64,000 nucleotides of DNA from Bdellovibrio sp. NC01 (GCF_006874625.1 NZ_CP030034.1:930001-994000), one strand, 5' to 3'. Numbered from the stretch's first letter, positions 1 through 8,865 are shown. Translations and numbers: made by a program. Notes: a model not told the origin generated them from the letters alone.

Positions 1-1316
1 TCTTCGTTGAAGATACTTATTCATCAAACCTAACAGTTTTAAATTCTAAAGCAGATCAAGCGATCGTCGGTCAATTGTATGGTGCTGGCATTCGTTTGTT
101 CTTTGGTCATGAAATCGTTTACGTCACAACAAACGATTTGTCTGAACAGGGTTTGGTTAAAGCTGCGTTGAATGCGGCACAAAGCCGTGGTTCGGGTGCT
201 GCAAAAAAATCAATGCCGTTGATGCAAGTCCCGTTCGATTCGATTCACACATTTGGTGAAAAAGCTCACGAGATGAATCGCGATAGAAAATTCGGTTGGT
301 TGAATTCTTTGGATCAACATGCGCGTGCACGCAATTCTTCCGTGACGCAAGTTGAAGCGGGCTTGAATGAAAAATTCCAACGTGTGCAAATTGCGAACTC
401 TCGCGGTTTGATGGCGTATGATGAAAGATCTTACTCACGCATTCGTCTTGAAACGTTTGTTGAAAACATGGGTGTCAAAGAAAGCTCTGCAGATACTGTG
501 GGGCACATGGGCACGTCAGAACTTTACGATACGGTGAATATGCAGGCATTCGCGCAAGAAAACGTAGACCGTGCGATGCGCTTAACGACAGCCGCGTATG
601 CACCAGCAGGTGAAATGCCAGTGGTGATTGATAATTCATTCGGTGGCGTGATCTTCCACGAAGCTTGTGGTCACGGTCTTGAAACGACAAGCGTTGCCAA
701 AGGTGCTTCGGTGTTCTGCGGTAAGCTGGGGCAGAAAATCGCCAATGACTGTGTGACTGCGATTGACGACGGTACGATGGAAAACGGGTGGGGTTCATTA
801 AACCTTGATGATGAAGGTAACAAAACAAAACGCACAACATTGATCGAAAATGGCGTTTTGAAATCTTATATCGTTGATGAAATGGGCGCACGCCAAACTG
901 GTTATGAAGCAACTGGTAGCGGTCGTCGTCAATCATACAAGTATGCTCCAGCATCACGTATGAGAAATACCTTCATCGCCGCAGGTAAAGATTCATTTGA
1001 AGAAATGATTCGCGACGTGGATTACGGTTTGTACGCTAAGAAAATGGGCGGCGGTTCCGTCAATCCAGGTACGGGCGACTACAACTTCCAAGTGCAAGAA
1101 GGCTACATCATTCGTAACGGACGTGTTGAAGAAGTTGTGAAAGGTGCATGCTTGATCGGTCGTGGTATCGATACGCTGGGTAAAATCACAAAAGTCTCTA
1201 ACGATTTGAAATTGGCGACAGGTATGTGCGGCTCGGTGAGCGGTAGTATTCCTGCAGCTGTTGGTCAGCCGCAAATTCTTGTATCAAGCTTGATGGTCGG
1301 CGGGAGAGCAAAATAA
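1..1316 (+). CDS. tldD: TldD, zinc metalloprotease subunit (5' end outside window)
   Basis: Catalytic subunit of the TldD/TldE protease, which in enterobacteria degrades unfolded peptides such as CcdA and matures modified peptides such as microcin B17. The reading frame is open from base 3, so the true start lies upstream; a TTG at 75 is internal (the preceding residues include EDTYSSN, typical of the family). The zinc-binding motif HEACGH is encoded at about 657-674. The C-terminal GQPQILVSSLMVGG block matches the conserved family end. The stop overlaps the ATG of the next gene by one base, so the two are translationally coupled. Identification is firm; the physiological substrate is unknown. 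Confidence 0.95.
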   Translation, partial: FVEDTYSSNLTVLNSKADQAIVGQLYGAGIRLFFGHEIVYVTTNDLSEQGLVKAALNAAQSRGSGAAKKSMPLMQVPFDSIHTFGEKAHEMNRDRKFGWLNSLDQHARARNSSVTQVEAGLNEKFQRVQIANSRGLMAYDERSYSRIRLETFVENMGVKESSADTVGHMGTSELYDTVNMQAFAQENVDRAMRLTTAAYAPAGEMPVVIDNSFGGVIFHEACGHGLETTSVAKGASVFCGKLGQKIANDCVTAIDDGTMENGWGSLNLDDEGNKTKRTTLIENGVLKSYIVDEMGARQTGYEATGSGRRQSYKYAPASRMRNTFIAAGKDSFEEMIRDVDYGLYAKKMGGGSVNPGTGDYNFQVQEGYIIRNGRVEEVVKGACLIGRGIDTLGKITKVSNDLKLATGMCGSVSGSIPAAVGQPQILVSSLMVGGRAK

Positions 1317-2656
1317 TGGATACAATCAAACAAAGTTTTGAAAAGATCGCGAACCAAGCAAAACAAGATGGTGCCAAAGTTGAAATGCTTATTTCTGGTG
1401 GCGAAAGCTTGAAGCTTGGTTATCAACAAAAGAAATTAGAAAAGTTTGAATCAACACAAACACAAATGGCTGGTCTTCGTGTAATCGTTGGTCCAAGCCA
1501 AGGTTATGCGTATACAGAAAACTTGTCGGAAGAGGCTTTGCTTCGCACTTACAAAGACGCTTTGACGAATGCAAAGACTGTGCAGTCAACAGATGCAGTT
1601 GAAGTGCCATTGATGAAACCTCAACAAATTCCTGCAATGGATCTTTTTAATCCTGAACAAGTAGCGATGGATCAAAAGTTGGAAGTGGCGCGCGTTCTTG
1701 AAGACGCATGTTTAAGTCTTGATAAACGAGTTGAGTCGGTTCCTTACAGCGGTTTTTCTGAAAGTATGAGTTTCCGCCGTATTTTGAATTCAGAAGGTGT
1801 GGATCAAGAGTTTAAGCAAAACTATTATTCTGGTTATGCCTATGCTTTGGCGAAAGAAGGGGAGTCGTCAAAAATGGATGGCGACGCTTTCTTTGCACGA
1901 TCGTTTAAAGACATCGATGCGAAAGCAACAAGCGAAAAGGGAGTTAAAAAATCTCTATCGCGTTTGGGCGCGCAGAAGTTGAAAACGGGTAACTATGCTG
2001 TGGTGATTGACCGCGAACAGTTCCCGACTGTGATCGCCATGATCTCTGGTTATCTTTCGGCAAAAGAAGTTCACGAAAACAAATCTTTGCTTAAAGGGAA
2101 ACTAGGTCAAAAGATTGCCTCTGAAAAGTTTCAATTGATTGACGATGCTTTGAACGCAGAAGGTGTTGCAGTTCGTCCTTTCGATTCGGAAGGTGCGCCA
2201 TCGCAAAAAACGGTGTTGTTTGAAAATGGTGTTTTGAAGAATTATCTAACGAACCTTGAATACGCGAAGAAAATGAATTTGCCACACACGGCTCACGCAG
2301 CAAGAAGTCCGGCATCTTCAATGGATATCGCGCCAACGAATTTGGTGATGGCAAAAGGTTCAAAATCGTTGCAAGAGCTTCTTGCGAAGTACGATAAAGT
2401 TGTGCACTTAACCGAGTTCGCAGGTGCTTTGCATTCGGGCTTTAAAGAAGCCACGGGCGATTTCTCGATGCCAGCGGAAGGTTTCTTATACGAGAACGGT
2501 AAAATGGTTGGTGCTATCGACCAATTCGTGATGTCGGGAAATGTCTTGGATCTTCTTCGTGATATCGAAGACCTTGGCAATACCTACAACGATCCGGGCT
2601 CATCGACATTCACACCGGATGTACTAATTAAATCACTGAGCTTCGCGGGGGCTTAG
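1316..2656 (+). CDS. tldE: TldE/PmbA, non-catalytic protease partner
   Basis: A 446-aa protein of the PmbA/TldE family, close to the 450 aa usual for the family. TldE lacks the HExxxH zinc motif and none is seen here; it forms a heterodimer with TldD and builds the substrate channel. Visible family features are the ATGDFSMPAEG stretch near residue 380 and the C-terminal GNTYNDPGSSTFTPDVLIK region. It starts on the ATG that overlaps the tldD stop (TAATG), so both are made from one message. A large hairpin with a T-run follows the gene at 2732-2787. Confidence 0.95.
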   Translation: MDTIKQSFEKIANQAKQDGAKVEMLISGGESLKLGYQQKKLEKFESTQTQMAGLRVIVGPSQGYAYTENLSEEALLRTYKDALTNAKTVQSTDAVEVPLMKPQQIPAMDLFNPEQVAMDQKLEVARVLEDACLSLDKRVESVPYSGFSESMSFRRILNSEGVDQEFKQNYYSGYAYALAKEGESSKMDGDAFFARSFKDIDAKATSEKGVKKSLSRLGAQKLKTGNYAVVIDREQFPTVIAMISGYLSAKEVHENKSLLKGKLGQKIASEKFQLIDDALNAEGVAVRPFDSEGAPSQKTVLFENGVLKNYLTNLEYAKKMNLPHTAHAARSPASSMDIAPTNLVMAKGSKSLQELLAKYDKVVHLTEFAGALHSGFKEATGDFSMPAEGFLYENGKMVGAIDQFVMSGNVLDLLRDIEDLGNTYNDPGSSTFTPDVLIKSLSFAGA

Positions 2657-2663
2657 GGGCGCG

Positions 2664-2710
2664 AGCCCGCAGTGCCGGAGCGACGGATGTCGCGAAGGCT
2701 GGAGCAGCTT
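2664..2710. repeat. short interspersed repeat, copy 1 (GCCGGAGCGAC type)
   Basis: About 45 bp just after tldE. It matches the segment at 5876-5920: both contain GCCGGAGCGACG, then a small stem GCGAC/GTCGC around a variable 4-nt loop (GGAT here, GAGA there), then GGCTG-AGCAGCT. Both copies are intergenic and in the same orientation. This resembles a REP-type extragenic palindrome. Two copies are visible by eye; more may exist elsewhere in the genome. Confidence 0.7.
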
Positions 2711-2731
2711 AGTTCAGAGTAAACTCATTTT

Positions 2732-2787
2732 AAAACCCATCGCTTCGTGACATGCTTAAGCTTGTTAAACACTTAGCGCTGGGTTTT
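2732..2787 (+). terminator. terminator of tldDE with a long loop
   Basis: Left arm AAAACCCATCGCT (2732-2744) pairs with AGCGCTGGGTTTT (2775-2787) with one mismatch, and is followed by T residues. The loop of 30 nt contains CTTGTTAA (2761-2768), which recurs in the leader of the next gene. Confidence 0.7.
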
Positions 2788-2837
2788 TCTCTTGTTAAGA
2801 GTGAAAATAAACTCATAAACTTTTCTTAACAAGAGGG
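2788..2837 (+). promoter_or_regulatory. 12-bp inverted repeat reaching into the ribosome binding site
   Basis: CTCTTGTTAAGA (2789-2800) and its exact reverse complement TCTTAACAAGAG (2824-2835) are separated by 23 nt. The right arm runs into the GAGGG (2833-2837) that serves as Shine-Dalgarno for the ATG at 2847. As RNA the stem would partly hide the ribosome site; as DNA it could be an operator. Another CTTGTTAA lies at 2761-2768, 30 bp before the copy in the left arm, and could compete for the same right arm. Confidence 0.6.
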
Positions 2838-2846
2838 ATTAATTCT

Positions 2847-4280
2847 ATGAGTTCAAATTCTGAATTAACAAAGAAGACGGGTGCGCTTGAGCGCTTAGCT
2901 TCTTCTGTTACAAACTGGGCGGAACGTTGGTTTCCTGATTCTTATATTTTCGCGGTTCTTGCGATTGTCGTTGTTGGCATCGGTGCTTTACTTGCTGGTG
3001 TTGCTCCGAAAGCAATTGCGACTTCATTCGGTGAAGGTTATTGGAGCTTGATTCCATTCACGATGCAAATGGCGATCGTGGTGATCTCGGGTTATGTGGT
3101 TGCGTCTTCTCCGCCAGCGGGAAAATTGATTAACTGGCTTGCGAAACTTCCTAAAACGGAACGCAGTGCTGTTGCGTATATCGCGTTTTTCACAATCTTA
3201 GCTTCATTGTTGAACTGGGCCTTCAGTTTGGTGTTCGGTGGCCTTTATGTCAGAGCACTGGCTCGTCGTAAAGATTTGCGCATGGATTATCGTGCAGCCG
3301 GTGCTGCAGGTTATCTGGGGTTGGGCGCAACGTGGGCATTGGGTTTGTCTTCATCAGCGGCACAACTTCAAGCGAACGTTGATAGTATTCCAAAATCTTT
3401 GTTGCCGATTACGGGTGTGATTCCCTTTGCGGAAACAATCTTTTTGCCGCAATCGATTTTGATGTTGGCGGTTTTAACGGCCGTGTCGGTAGTGATCGCT
3501 TATCTTTCAGCACCTACAAAAGATCGTGCTGTGACGGCGTCTGATTTAGGTGTGGATGTCAGCGGTGACGTTGAAGATGCGGTTGAAAAACCTCACCAAC
3601 CCAGTGAATGGTTGGAATACAGCCCGATCCTTACGATCTTTGTTGTGATTCTTGGTTTCTGGTGGTTGGCGGAAGAGTTCTTAAATAAGAATGTCATCCT
3701 GGCGATTTCCAATTTGAATACGTACAATTTCTTATTCTTGATGTTGGGTATGCTTTTGACGTGGAGACCAAAACGTTTTCTACGCTCTGTCAGTAAAGCC
3801 GTTCCTTCGGTCGCGGGCATTTTGATTCAGTTCCCGATCTATGGAAGTATCGCATTTATTTTGACGAAAGCTCCGGGTGTAGATGGTCAGACATTGTCGC
3901 ATCATATTTCTAATTTCTTCGTTTCCGTTTCAACGACGGACACATTCTCGGCTTTGATGGGTGTGTATTCTGCGATTCTTGGTTTCTTCGTGCCATCAGG
4001 TGGTGGTAAGTGGATTATTGAAGCGCCATACTTGATGCAAGCTGCGAATGAATTGAAAGTGCATTTGGGGTGGACTGTGATGGTTTACAACGCGGCAGAA
4101 GCGTTGCCGAACTTGATCAATCCATTCTTCATGATGGCTTTGTTGGGCGTACTTGGTTTGAAAGCGCGTGATATCGTGGGTTACACCGTGACACAATTAG
4201 TAGTGCATGCGCCATTGGTAATTTTTATGCTGTGGGCGCTTGGCGAAACCTTGCAATACCATCCACCGGTCATCCCGTAA
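2847..4280 (+). CDS. atoE: short-chain fatty acid transporter, AtoE family
   Basis: A 477-aa inner-membrane protein with about ten hydrophobic segments, matching the AtoE/short-chain fatty acid transporter family in length and in its N-terminal pattern (a short cytoplasmic start, then WAERWFPDSYIFAVLAI). The family carries short-chain fatty acids such as butyrate or acetoacetate; the exact substrate here cannot be read from sequence. The conserved FFVPSGGGKW stretch lies around residue 383. No thiolase or CoA-transferase genes sit beside it, so it is a lone transporter. Expression may be controlled through the inverted repeat that covers its ribosome site. A strong terminator follows at 4318-4348. 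Confidence 0.9.
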   Translation: MSSNSELTKKTGALERLASSVTNWAERWFPDSYIFAVLAIVVVGIGALLAGVAPKAIATSFGEGYWSLIPFTMQMAIVVISGYVVASSPPAGKLINWLAKLPKTERSAVAYIAFFTILASLLNWAFSLVFGGLYVRALARRKDLRMDYRAAGAAGYLGLGATWALGLSSSAAQLQANVDSIPKSLLPITGVIPFAETIFLPQSILMLAVLTAVSVVIAYLSAPTKDRAVTASDLGVDVSGDVEDAVEKPHQPSEWLEYSPILTIFVVILGFWWLAEEFLNKNVILAISNLNTYNFLFLMLGMLLTWRPKRFLRSVSKAVPSVAGILIQFPIYGSIAFILTKAPGVDGQTLSHHISNFFVSVSTTDTFSALMGVYSAILGFFVPSGGGKWIIEAPYLMQAANELKVHLGWTVMVYNAAEALPNLINPFFMMALLGVLGLKARDIVGYTVTQLVVHAPLVIFMLWALGETLQYHPPVIP

Positions 4281-4317
4281 GTGTCCGTGCTGAAAAAATA
4301 GGGATTATAAAAATTAA

Positions 4318-4348
4318 AAACCCTTTCAGTTTTTCTGAAAGGGTTTTG
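4318..4348. terminator. bidirectional terminator between atoE and the peroxiredoxin gene
   Basis: Perfect 13-bp stem AAAACCCTTTCAG / CTGAAAGGGTTTT around a TTTTT loop. It lies between converging genes and has A- and T-rich flanks, so it can serve both strands. Confidence 0.9.
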
Positions 4349-4396
4349 TTTTTGTAGAGCATCGAATTGGCATTAACCGTGCTGCAAGTCGTGCTT

Positions 4397-4915
4397 TTAT
4401 TTTTTATCAGACGCTTTCAAAGTCGCGATTTCTTTGGCAACTCGTTCGGCGTCCATCACTGGGTCGACATCTTTTTGGATGCCGCGGATTTTAAGTTCTG
4501 GATCAAGAATGAAAGTCCAACGTTTCGACATTTTCAACAGTGGCATTTTGCTGCCGTAAAGATTTACAACTTTATCTTCGGGATCAGCAAGCAATGTGAA
4601 ATTCAAGTGGTGCTCTTTATGAAATCCTGCTTGTGCTTCAACAGAATCTGCACTGATACCAAAAACGTCGGCACCTTGTTCACGAATTTTTTGGATGCTG
4701 TCGCGGAAGGCGCAGGCTTGTTTTGTACATCCTGGTGTGCCTGCTTTCGGATAGAAATACAGAACTGTCCACTGACCTTTGCGATCAGCAAGATTGAAGT
4801 CTTTATTTTCTTGAGTCTTCGCTGAAAAAAGTGGGGCAGGGTCGCCGACTTTTAAGTCAGCGGCATGTGCCATTGAACAAAATAATAAGGCGCTAATAAA
4901 ATATTTCAACTTCAT
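4397..4915 (-). CDS. periplasmic peroxiredoxin (BCP/PrxQ type)
   Basis: A 172-aa thioredoxin-fold peroxidase. A signal peptide (about residues 1-18, ending MAHA-A) predicts export to the periplasm, which is unusual for the normally cytoplasmic Bcp type. The peroxidatic Cys63 sits in GTPGCTKQACAF, and Cys68 five residues later is the resolving cysteine typical of atypical 2-Cys PrxQ enzymes. It would reduce peroxides using a thioredoxin-like donor. It begins 10 bp after the stop of the HAD gene upstream, with a clear ribosome site (GAGGACG), so the two probably share a message. Confidence 0.9.
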   Translation of the reverse strand: MKLKYFISALLFCSMAHAADLKVGDPAPLFSAKTQENKDFNLADRKGQWTVLYFYPKAGTPGCTKQACAFRDSIQKIREQGADVFGISADSVEAQAGFHKEHHLNFTLLADPEDKVVNLYGSKMPLLKMSKRWTFILDPELKIRGIQKDVDPVMDAERVAKEIATLKASDKK

Positions 4916-4925
4916 GGGACGTCCT

Positions 4926-5702
4926 CTATTTATTTTCTAAAATCGCTTTCGCGATTTCTGTGAAACCGATGCCGCCACGTTCTTGTGCAACATAAGTCGG
5001 TTTGTTTTTAATTTGGTCGATAAAATTGCGGATATTGGCAACGGCAAAACTGTGCGGGAAGTATGTGAACATCGGCTCATCATTCGGAGAATCGCCACTG
5101 AAACCACAAACTTGTTTCGCTTTTTCAGCACTAATGCCGAATTCATTTTCTAAGAAACGCAAAGACATTGTGAGTTTGTCATAACTGCCAAACCAGCCGT
5201 TCACATGAATAGAGCTGACTTTTGCTTGCGCACCATGGGCGTGAAAGATGTCGACGATTTTTTGTACTTCCGTGCGCGGTAAAGCGGGAACGTCTTCGCA
5301 GAAATCAATGGCTAGATCCATCAGGCGGCAGAATTGATCGCTGGCTAAATCACAACCAGGAACTTTGCTTAAAATTTCTGCTTCAAGATTTTTTAGTTTG
5401 TCGCGGTTTTGTTTTTGAGTTGTTTCATCAAAGAAGAAATGGCGTTGCATTTTTCGGTTGTGATAGCGGAAATAAAATCCACCGTTTTCTCCAACGATTC
5501 CACTGACTGGCCACATGCGTGCGATCATTTCGCACCAACCAGCAGGGCGACCCGTGATTGGAACAACGTGAATGCCGGCGCGATGTAAGCTCCACAATGC
5601 TTCGTACGCTTCAGGACCTAACTGACCTTCGTCAGTCAAAGTGTCGTCGATGTCGGTAAGTAAAAACTGAAGCGAGCTTGAAAATTCAGAAACGTTTTTC
5701 AA
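4926..5702 (-). CDS. HAD-superfamily phosphatase (type IIB cap)
   Basis: A 258-aa cytoplasmic hydrolase. Motif I is LLTDIDDTLTDEG (nucleophile Asp with acid/base Asp two residues on), motif II is VVPITGRP, and motif IV is GFSGDSPNDEPMF. The 60-200 region between motifs II and IV holds the C2-type cap, as in Cof, sucrose-phosphatase and mannosyl-3-phosphoglycerate phosphatase families. The substrate is probably a sugar phosphate but cannot be named. The start is TTG at 5702 with AAGGAA about 8 nt before it. First gene of a two-gene unit with the peroxiredoxin. Confidence 0.85.
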   Translation of the reverse strand: MKNVSEFSSSLQFLLTDIDDTLTDEGQLGPEAYEALWSLHRAGIHVVPITGRPAGWCEMIARMWPVSGIVGENGGFYFRYHNRKMQRHFFFDETTQKQNRDKLKNLEAEILSKVPGCDLASDQFCRLMDLAIDFCEDVPALPRTEVQKIVDIFHAHGAQAKVSSIHVNGWFGSYDKLTMSLRFLENEFGISAEKAKQVCGFSGDSPNDEPMFTYFPHSFAVANIRNFIDQIKNKPTYVAQERGGIGFTEIAKAILENK

Positions 5703-5805
5703 AAGATATTCCTTGGATTAACAAATGAACCAAAACACTTACACACAAATTTTTCATCTAAATTGCCTTAAAGGGAAGCATCGATGACTTCGGACTTTAT
5801 ACGAG

Positions 5806-5834
5806 TTGTCAAAATTGAGGCTTGCATCTTAAAT
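5806..5834 (+). promoter_or_regulatory. candidate sigma-70 promoter upstream of topA
   Basis: TTGTCA (5806-5811) and TTAAAT (5829-5834) separated by 17 bp, about 110 bp before the topA start. The interspersed repeat copy 2 would lie inside the 5' leader. Judged by eye only. Confidence 0.4.
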
Positions 5835-5875
5835 CGATCGAATACATGGTTTGTCTATATATATGGGTCGGCTAC

Positions 5876-5920
5876 GCCGGCAGAGCCGGAGCGACGAGAG
5901 TCGCGCGGGCTGAAGCAGCT
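5876..5920. repeat. short interspersed repeat, copy 2 (GCCGGAGCGAC type)
   Basis: Second copy of the element at 2664-2710, in the same orientation, ending about 26 bp before the topA start. The stem GCGAC/GTCGC is kept while the loop differs (GAGA instead of GGAT). Because it lies in the probable topA leader it would be transcribed. Confidence 0.7.
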
Positions 5921-5946
5921 CCTCGACCTTGGGCTAAAGGATGAAC

Positions 5947-8682
5947 ATGGCTAAAAAAACAGAAAGTTCAGACGGAATGAAACTAGTTATCGTAGAGTCT
6001 CCTACGAAAGCTAAGACTATTCGTAAGTTCTTGGGAAAAGACTACGTCGTAGAATCTTGTATGGGTCACATCCGTGACTTGCCTCAGTCCGCAAAAGATA
6101 TTCCTGAAAAAGTTAAAAAGGAAAAATGGGCGCAGCTAGGCGTGAACGTAGATCACAACTTCGAGCCTTTGTACTGCATTCCAAAAGACAAAGTTAAAGT
6201 CGTTAAAAACTTAAAAGACAAACTTGCCGATGCCTCAGAGCTCTATCTCGCGACCGATGAAGACCGCGAAGGGGAATCTATCAGCTGGCATTTGCTTGAA
6301 GTGCTAAAGCCACGTGTTCCAACAAAACGAATGGTGTTTCATGAGATCACTAAAGACGCGATTCAAAAATCTTTGAAAGACACACGCGAAATCGATTTGA
6401 ATCTTGTGCGTGCACAAGAAGCGCGTCGTGTGCTGGATCGTTTAGTGGGTTACACAATTTCTCCACTTCTTTGGAAAAAAGTTGCCTACGGTTTGTCAGC
6501 AGGTCGTGTGCAATCGGTGGCTGTGCGTTTGATCGTTGAACGTGAATTAGAACGTCTACGCTTTAAAAAATCATCGTACTGGGGAGTTCTTGCTGAACTT
6601 TCTAAAGATGGCGTGAATTTCGAATCACGTTTACAACAATTCAAACAACAAAGAGTTGCGACTGGTAAAGACTTCGACGGTCTGACAGGTCAATTGACAG
6701 CCGGTAAAGACGTTTTGGTTCTGGGTGAAAAAGACGCCGACCAATTGTCGCGCGACTTAAAAACTGGCAACTGGACAGTTTCTGACGTTGAAGAAAAACC
6801 AACATTCAGAAAACCAGCAGCACCATTCATCACTTCAAGTTTGCAACAAGAAGCGAATAGAAAATTGGGCTTGAGTGCTCGTGAAACGATGCAAGTCGCA
6901 CAAAAATTGTACGAGCAAGGTTTCATCACTTATATGCGTACCGACTCTACGTTCTTGTCGAATGAAGCGATCACGGCATCTCGTGATGCGATTCAAACGA
7001 AGTACGGCAAAGAATATCTGACTCCGCAACCGCGCACCTATGCTGCGAAAAAAGTAAAAGGCGCGCAAGAGGCCCATGAAGCGATCCGTCCTGCGGGTAA
7101 CAACTTTATGGACCCAGATGAAACGGGCCTAACAGGTACGCAGTTCCGTTTGTATGACATGATTTGGAAGCGCACGATTGCATCACAAATGGTTGATGCA
7201 AGACAAAAACAAGTCAGTGCAAAGATCTCTGTTGGTGATGCGATCTTTTCTGCTTCAGGCATGACGATTGAATTCCCGGGCTTCCTTCGCGCTTACGTTG
7301 AAGGCAGTGACGATCCAGAAGCAGATTTGGCGGAACGTGAAGTGCGTTTGCCAGCGTTGAAAGTCAAAGACGCTGTTAAATGCGTGAAGCTTGATCCAAC
7401 TTCGCATGAAACAAAACCGCCAGCTCGTTATACAGAGGCAAGCCTTGTACAAACGATGGAAAAAGAAGGTATCGGTCGTCCCTCTACTTACGCTTCTGTT
7501 ATCGGTACAATTATCGATCGCGGATACGTTCGTAAAAACGGAACTGCTTTGATTCCAACTTTCACAGCGATGATCGTTTCAAAACTTTTAAGCAATTACT
7601 TATCAGAATACGTGGATCTTGGTTTTACTTCGGAAATGGAGCAAAGCCTGGATAATATCGCAGATGGCGAGTTGGACTGGGAAAGCTATTTGGCTTCCGT
7701 CTATAAAGGTCCAAAAGGTTTGCGTGCACGTGTGGAGTCTCAGGAAGAAAAAATCAATCCTGATGAAGCGCGTACGATGATGTTGGAAGGCATGGATAAA
7801 TATAAATTCCATGTGGGCCGTTACGGCGCATATCTTTCAACAACTCGTGATGGTGCAGAAGTCAGCGCTTCTGTTCCAGACAACGAATCACCAGCAGATA
7901 TCACTCCTGAAATCGCGGAAAAATTGATTGATCAAAAAATCAATGGTGCGGATTCATTGGGTGAGGATCCTAAAACTGGTTTACCGATTTACGTTCTTAG
8001 CGGTCGTTATGGCCCTTACGTGCAATTGGGTGACGTGACTCCGGAAGATGACAAGCCAAAACGTGCGTCGCTTCCTCCAGGCACTCAACCTGAAAATGTC
8101 GATTTAAATATGGCTTTAGAATTGTTGTCGTTGCCAAAAACTTTGGGTCAACACCCAGGCACTGGCAAAGACATCAAAGCGGGCTTGGGTCGTTTCGGTC
8201 CATTCGTGGTTCACGATGGCGATTACCGTTCGATTCCAAAAGGCGAAAGCATTTTCACGATTACGTTTGAACGTGCTGTTGAAATGTTGGCACAACCGAA
8301 AAAAGGTCGCGGCCGTGCTGCTGCATTGAAAGATCTTGGTGCTCATCCTGACACGGGCGATGCGATCCAAGTTTTCAATGGTCCTTATGGTCCTTACATT
8401 AAGAGCGGTAAAGTGAATGCCTCGTTGCCAGAAGGCACGACGGTAGAGACGGTCACTCTTGAGCAAGCAGTCGCCCTGATCAACGAAAAGGGACCTGCGA
8501 AGGGCAAAGGTAAAGGCAAGGCGAAGGCAGCTCCTAAGGCAGCCAAAGCGAAGAAAGCCGCTGCCTCTGACGGCGAAGAAACGACAGCTCCAAAAAAGGC
8601 ATTAAAAGGAGCAAGCTCCGCGAAGGATAAGGCCGCCGCTTTGGGAGTTAAAAAAGTTGTGACGAGAAAAGCAAAAAAATAA
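5947..8682 (+). CDS. topA: DNA topoisomerase I, type IA
   Basis: A 911-aa enzyme that relaxes negative supercoils through a 5'-phosphotyrosine. The toprim domain is at the N-terminus (VIVESPTKAKTI; acidic DEDREGE near residue 100) and the catalytic tyrosine is in FITYMRTDS (about residue 330). The C-terminus has four glycine-rich topoisomerase C repeats (pattern GRYGPYV, GRFGPFV, GPYGPYI) and no four-cysteine zinc fingers, so it resembles the actinobacterial rather than the E. coli form. It ends in a Lys/Ala-rich tail of about 65 residues like histone H1. An ATG also occurs at 5941, but the AAGG at 5937-5940 touches it; the ATG at 5947 has proper spacing and is preferred. Confidence 0.95.
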   Translation: MAKKTESSDGMKLVIVESPTKAKTIRKFLGKDYVVESCMGHIRDLPQSAKDIPEKVKKEKWAQLGVNVDHNFEPLYCIPKDKVKVVKNLKDKLADASELYLATDEDREGESISWHLLEVLKPRVPTKRMVFHEITKDAIQKSLKDTREIDLNLVRAQEARRVLDRLVGYTISPLLWKKVAYGLSAGRVQSVAVRLIVERELERLRFKKSSYWGVLAELSKDGVNFESRLQQFKQQRVATGKDFDGLTGQLTAGKDVLVLGEKDADQLSRDLKTGNWTVSDVEEKPTFRKPAAPFITSSLQQEANRKLGLSARETMQVAQKLYEQGFITYMRTDSTFLSNEAITASRDAIQTKYGKEYLTPQPRTYAAKKVKGAQEAHEAIRPAGNNFMDPDETGLTGTQFRLYDMIWKRTIASQMVDARQKQVSAKISVGDAIFSASGMTIEFPGFLRAYVEGSDDPEADLAEREVRLPALKVKDAVKCVKLDPTSHETKPPARYTEASLVQTMEKEGIGRPSTYASVIGTIIDRGYVRKNGTALIPTFTAMIVSKLLSNYLSEYVDLGFTSEMEQSLDNIADGELDWESYLASVYKGPKGLRARVESQEEKINPDEARTMMLEGMDKYKFHVGRYGAYLSTTRDGAEVSASVPDNESPADITPEIAEKLIDQKINGADSLGEDPKTGLPIYVLSGRYGPYVQLGDVTPEDDKPKRASLPPGTQPENVDLNMALELLSLPKTLGQHPGTGKDIKAGLGRFGPFVVHDGDYRSIPKGESIFTITFERAVEMLAQPKKGRGRAAALKDLGAHPDTGDAIQVFNGPYGPYIKSGKVNASLPEGTTVETVTLEQAVALINEKGPAKGKGKGKAKAAPKAAKAKKAAASDGEETTAPKKALKGASSAKDKAAALGVKKVVTRKAKK

Positions 8683-8710
8683 ACCTGCTCTAGAACGCTC
8701 GAATTTATAA

Positions 8711-8740
8711 AGCAAAAAGCTCCGTAGGGAGCTTTTTGCT
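8711..8740 (+). terminator. topA terminator
   Basis: 13-bp stem AGCAAAAAGCTCC / GGAGCTTTTTGCT with a 4-nt loop, followed by TTT. Confidence 0.85.
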
Positions 8741-8865
8741 TTTGGATCCATGCGAGTGAACAGCGGATTGTGTCACTCTGAAGAACTCCGATTTATCAAT
8801 TGTCATAGAATGCATTAGAGACGGCCTTTGATTTGCTTATTTCTTCTTCGAGCACGGAGAAGTAT

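Noticed and set aside
475-957. 160-aa minus-strand ORF
   Set aside because: Antisense to tldD; no ribosome site.
1-1316. Link between TldD/TldE and the 27-aa peptide at 13477
   Set aside because: TldD/E matures some modified peptides, but the genes are 11 kb apart and TldD/E is a general protease; no sequence evidence joins them.
4367-4825. 152-aa plus-strand ORF
   Set aside because: Antisense to the well-supported peroxiredoxin gene.
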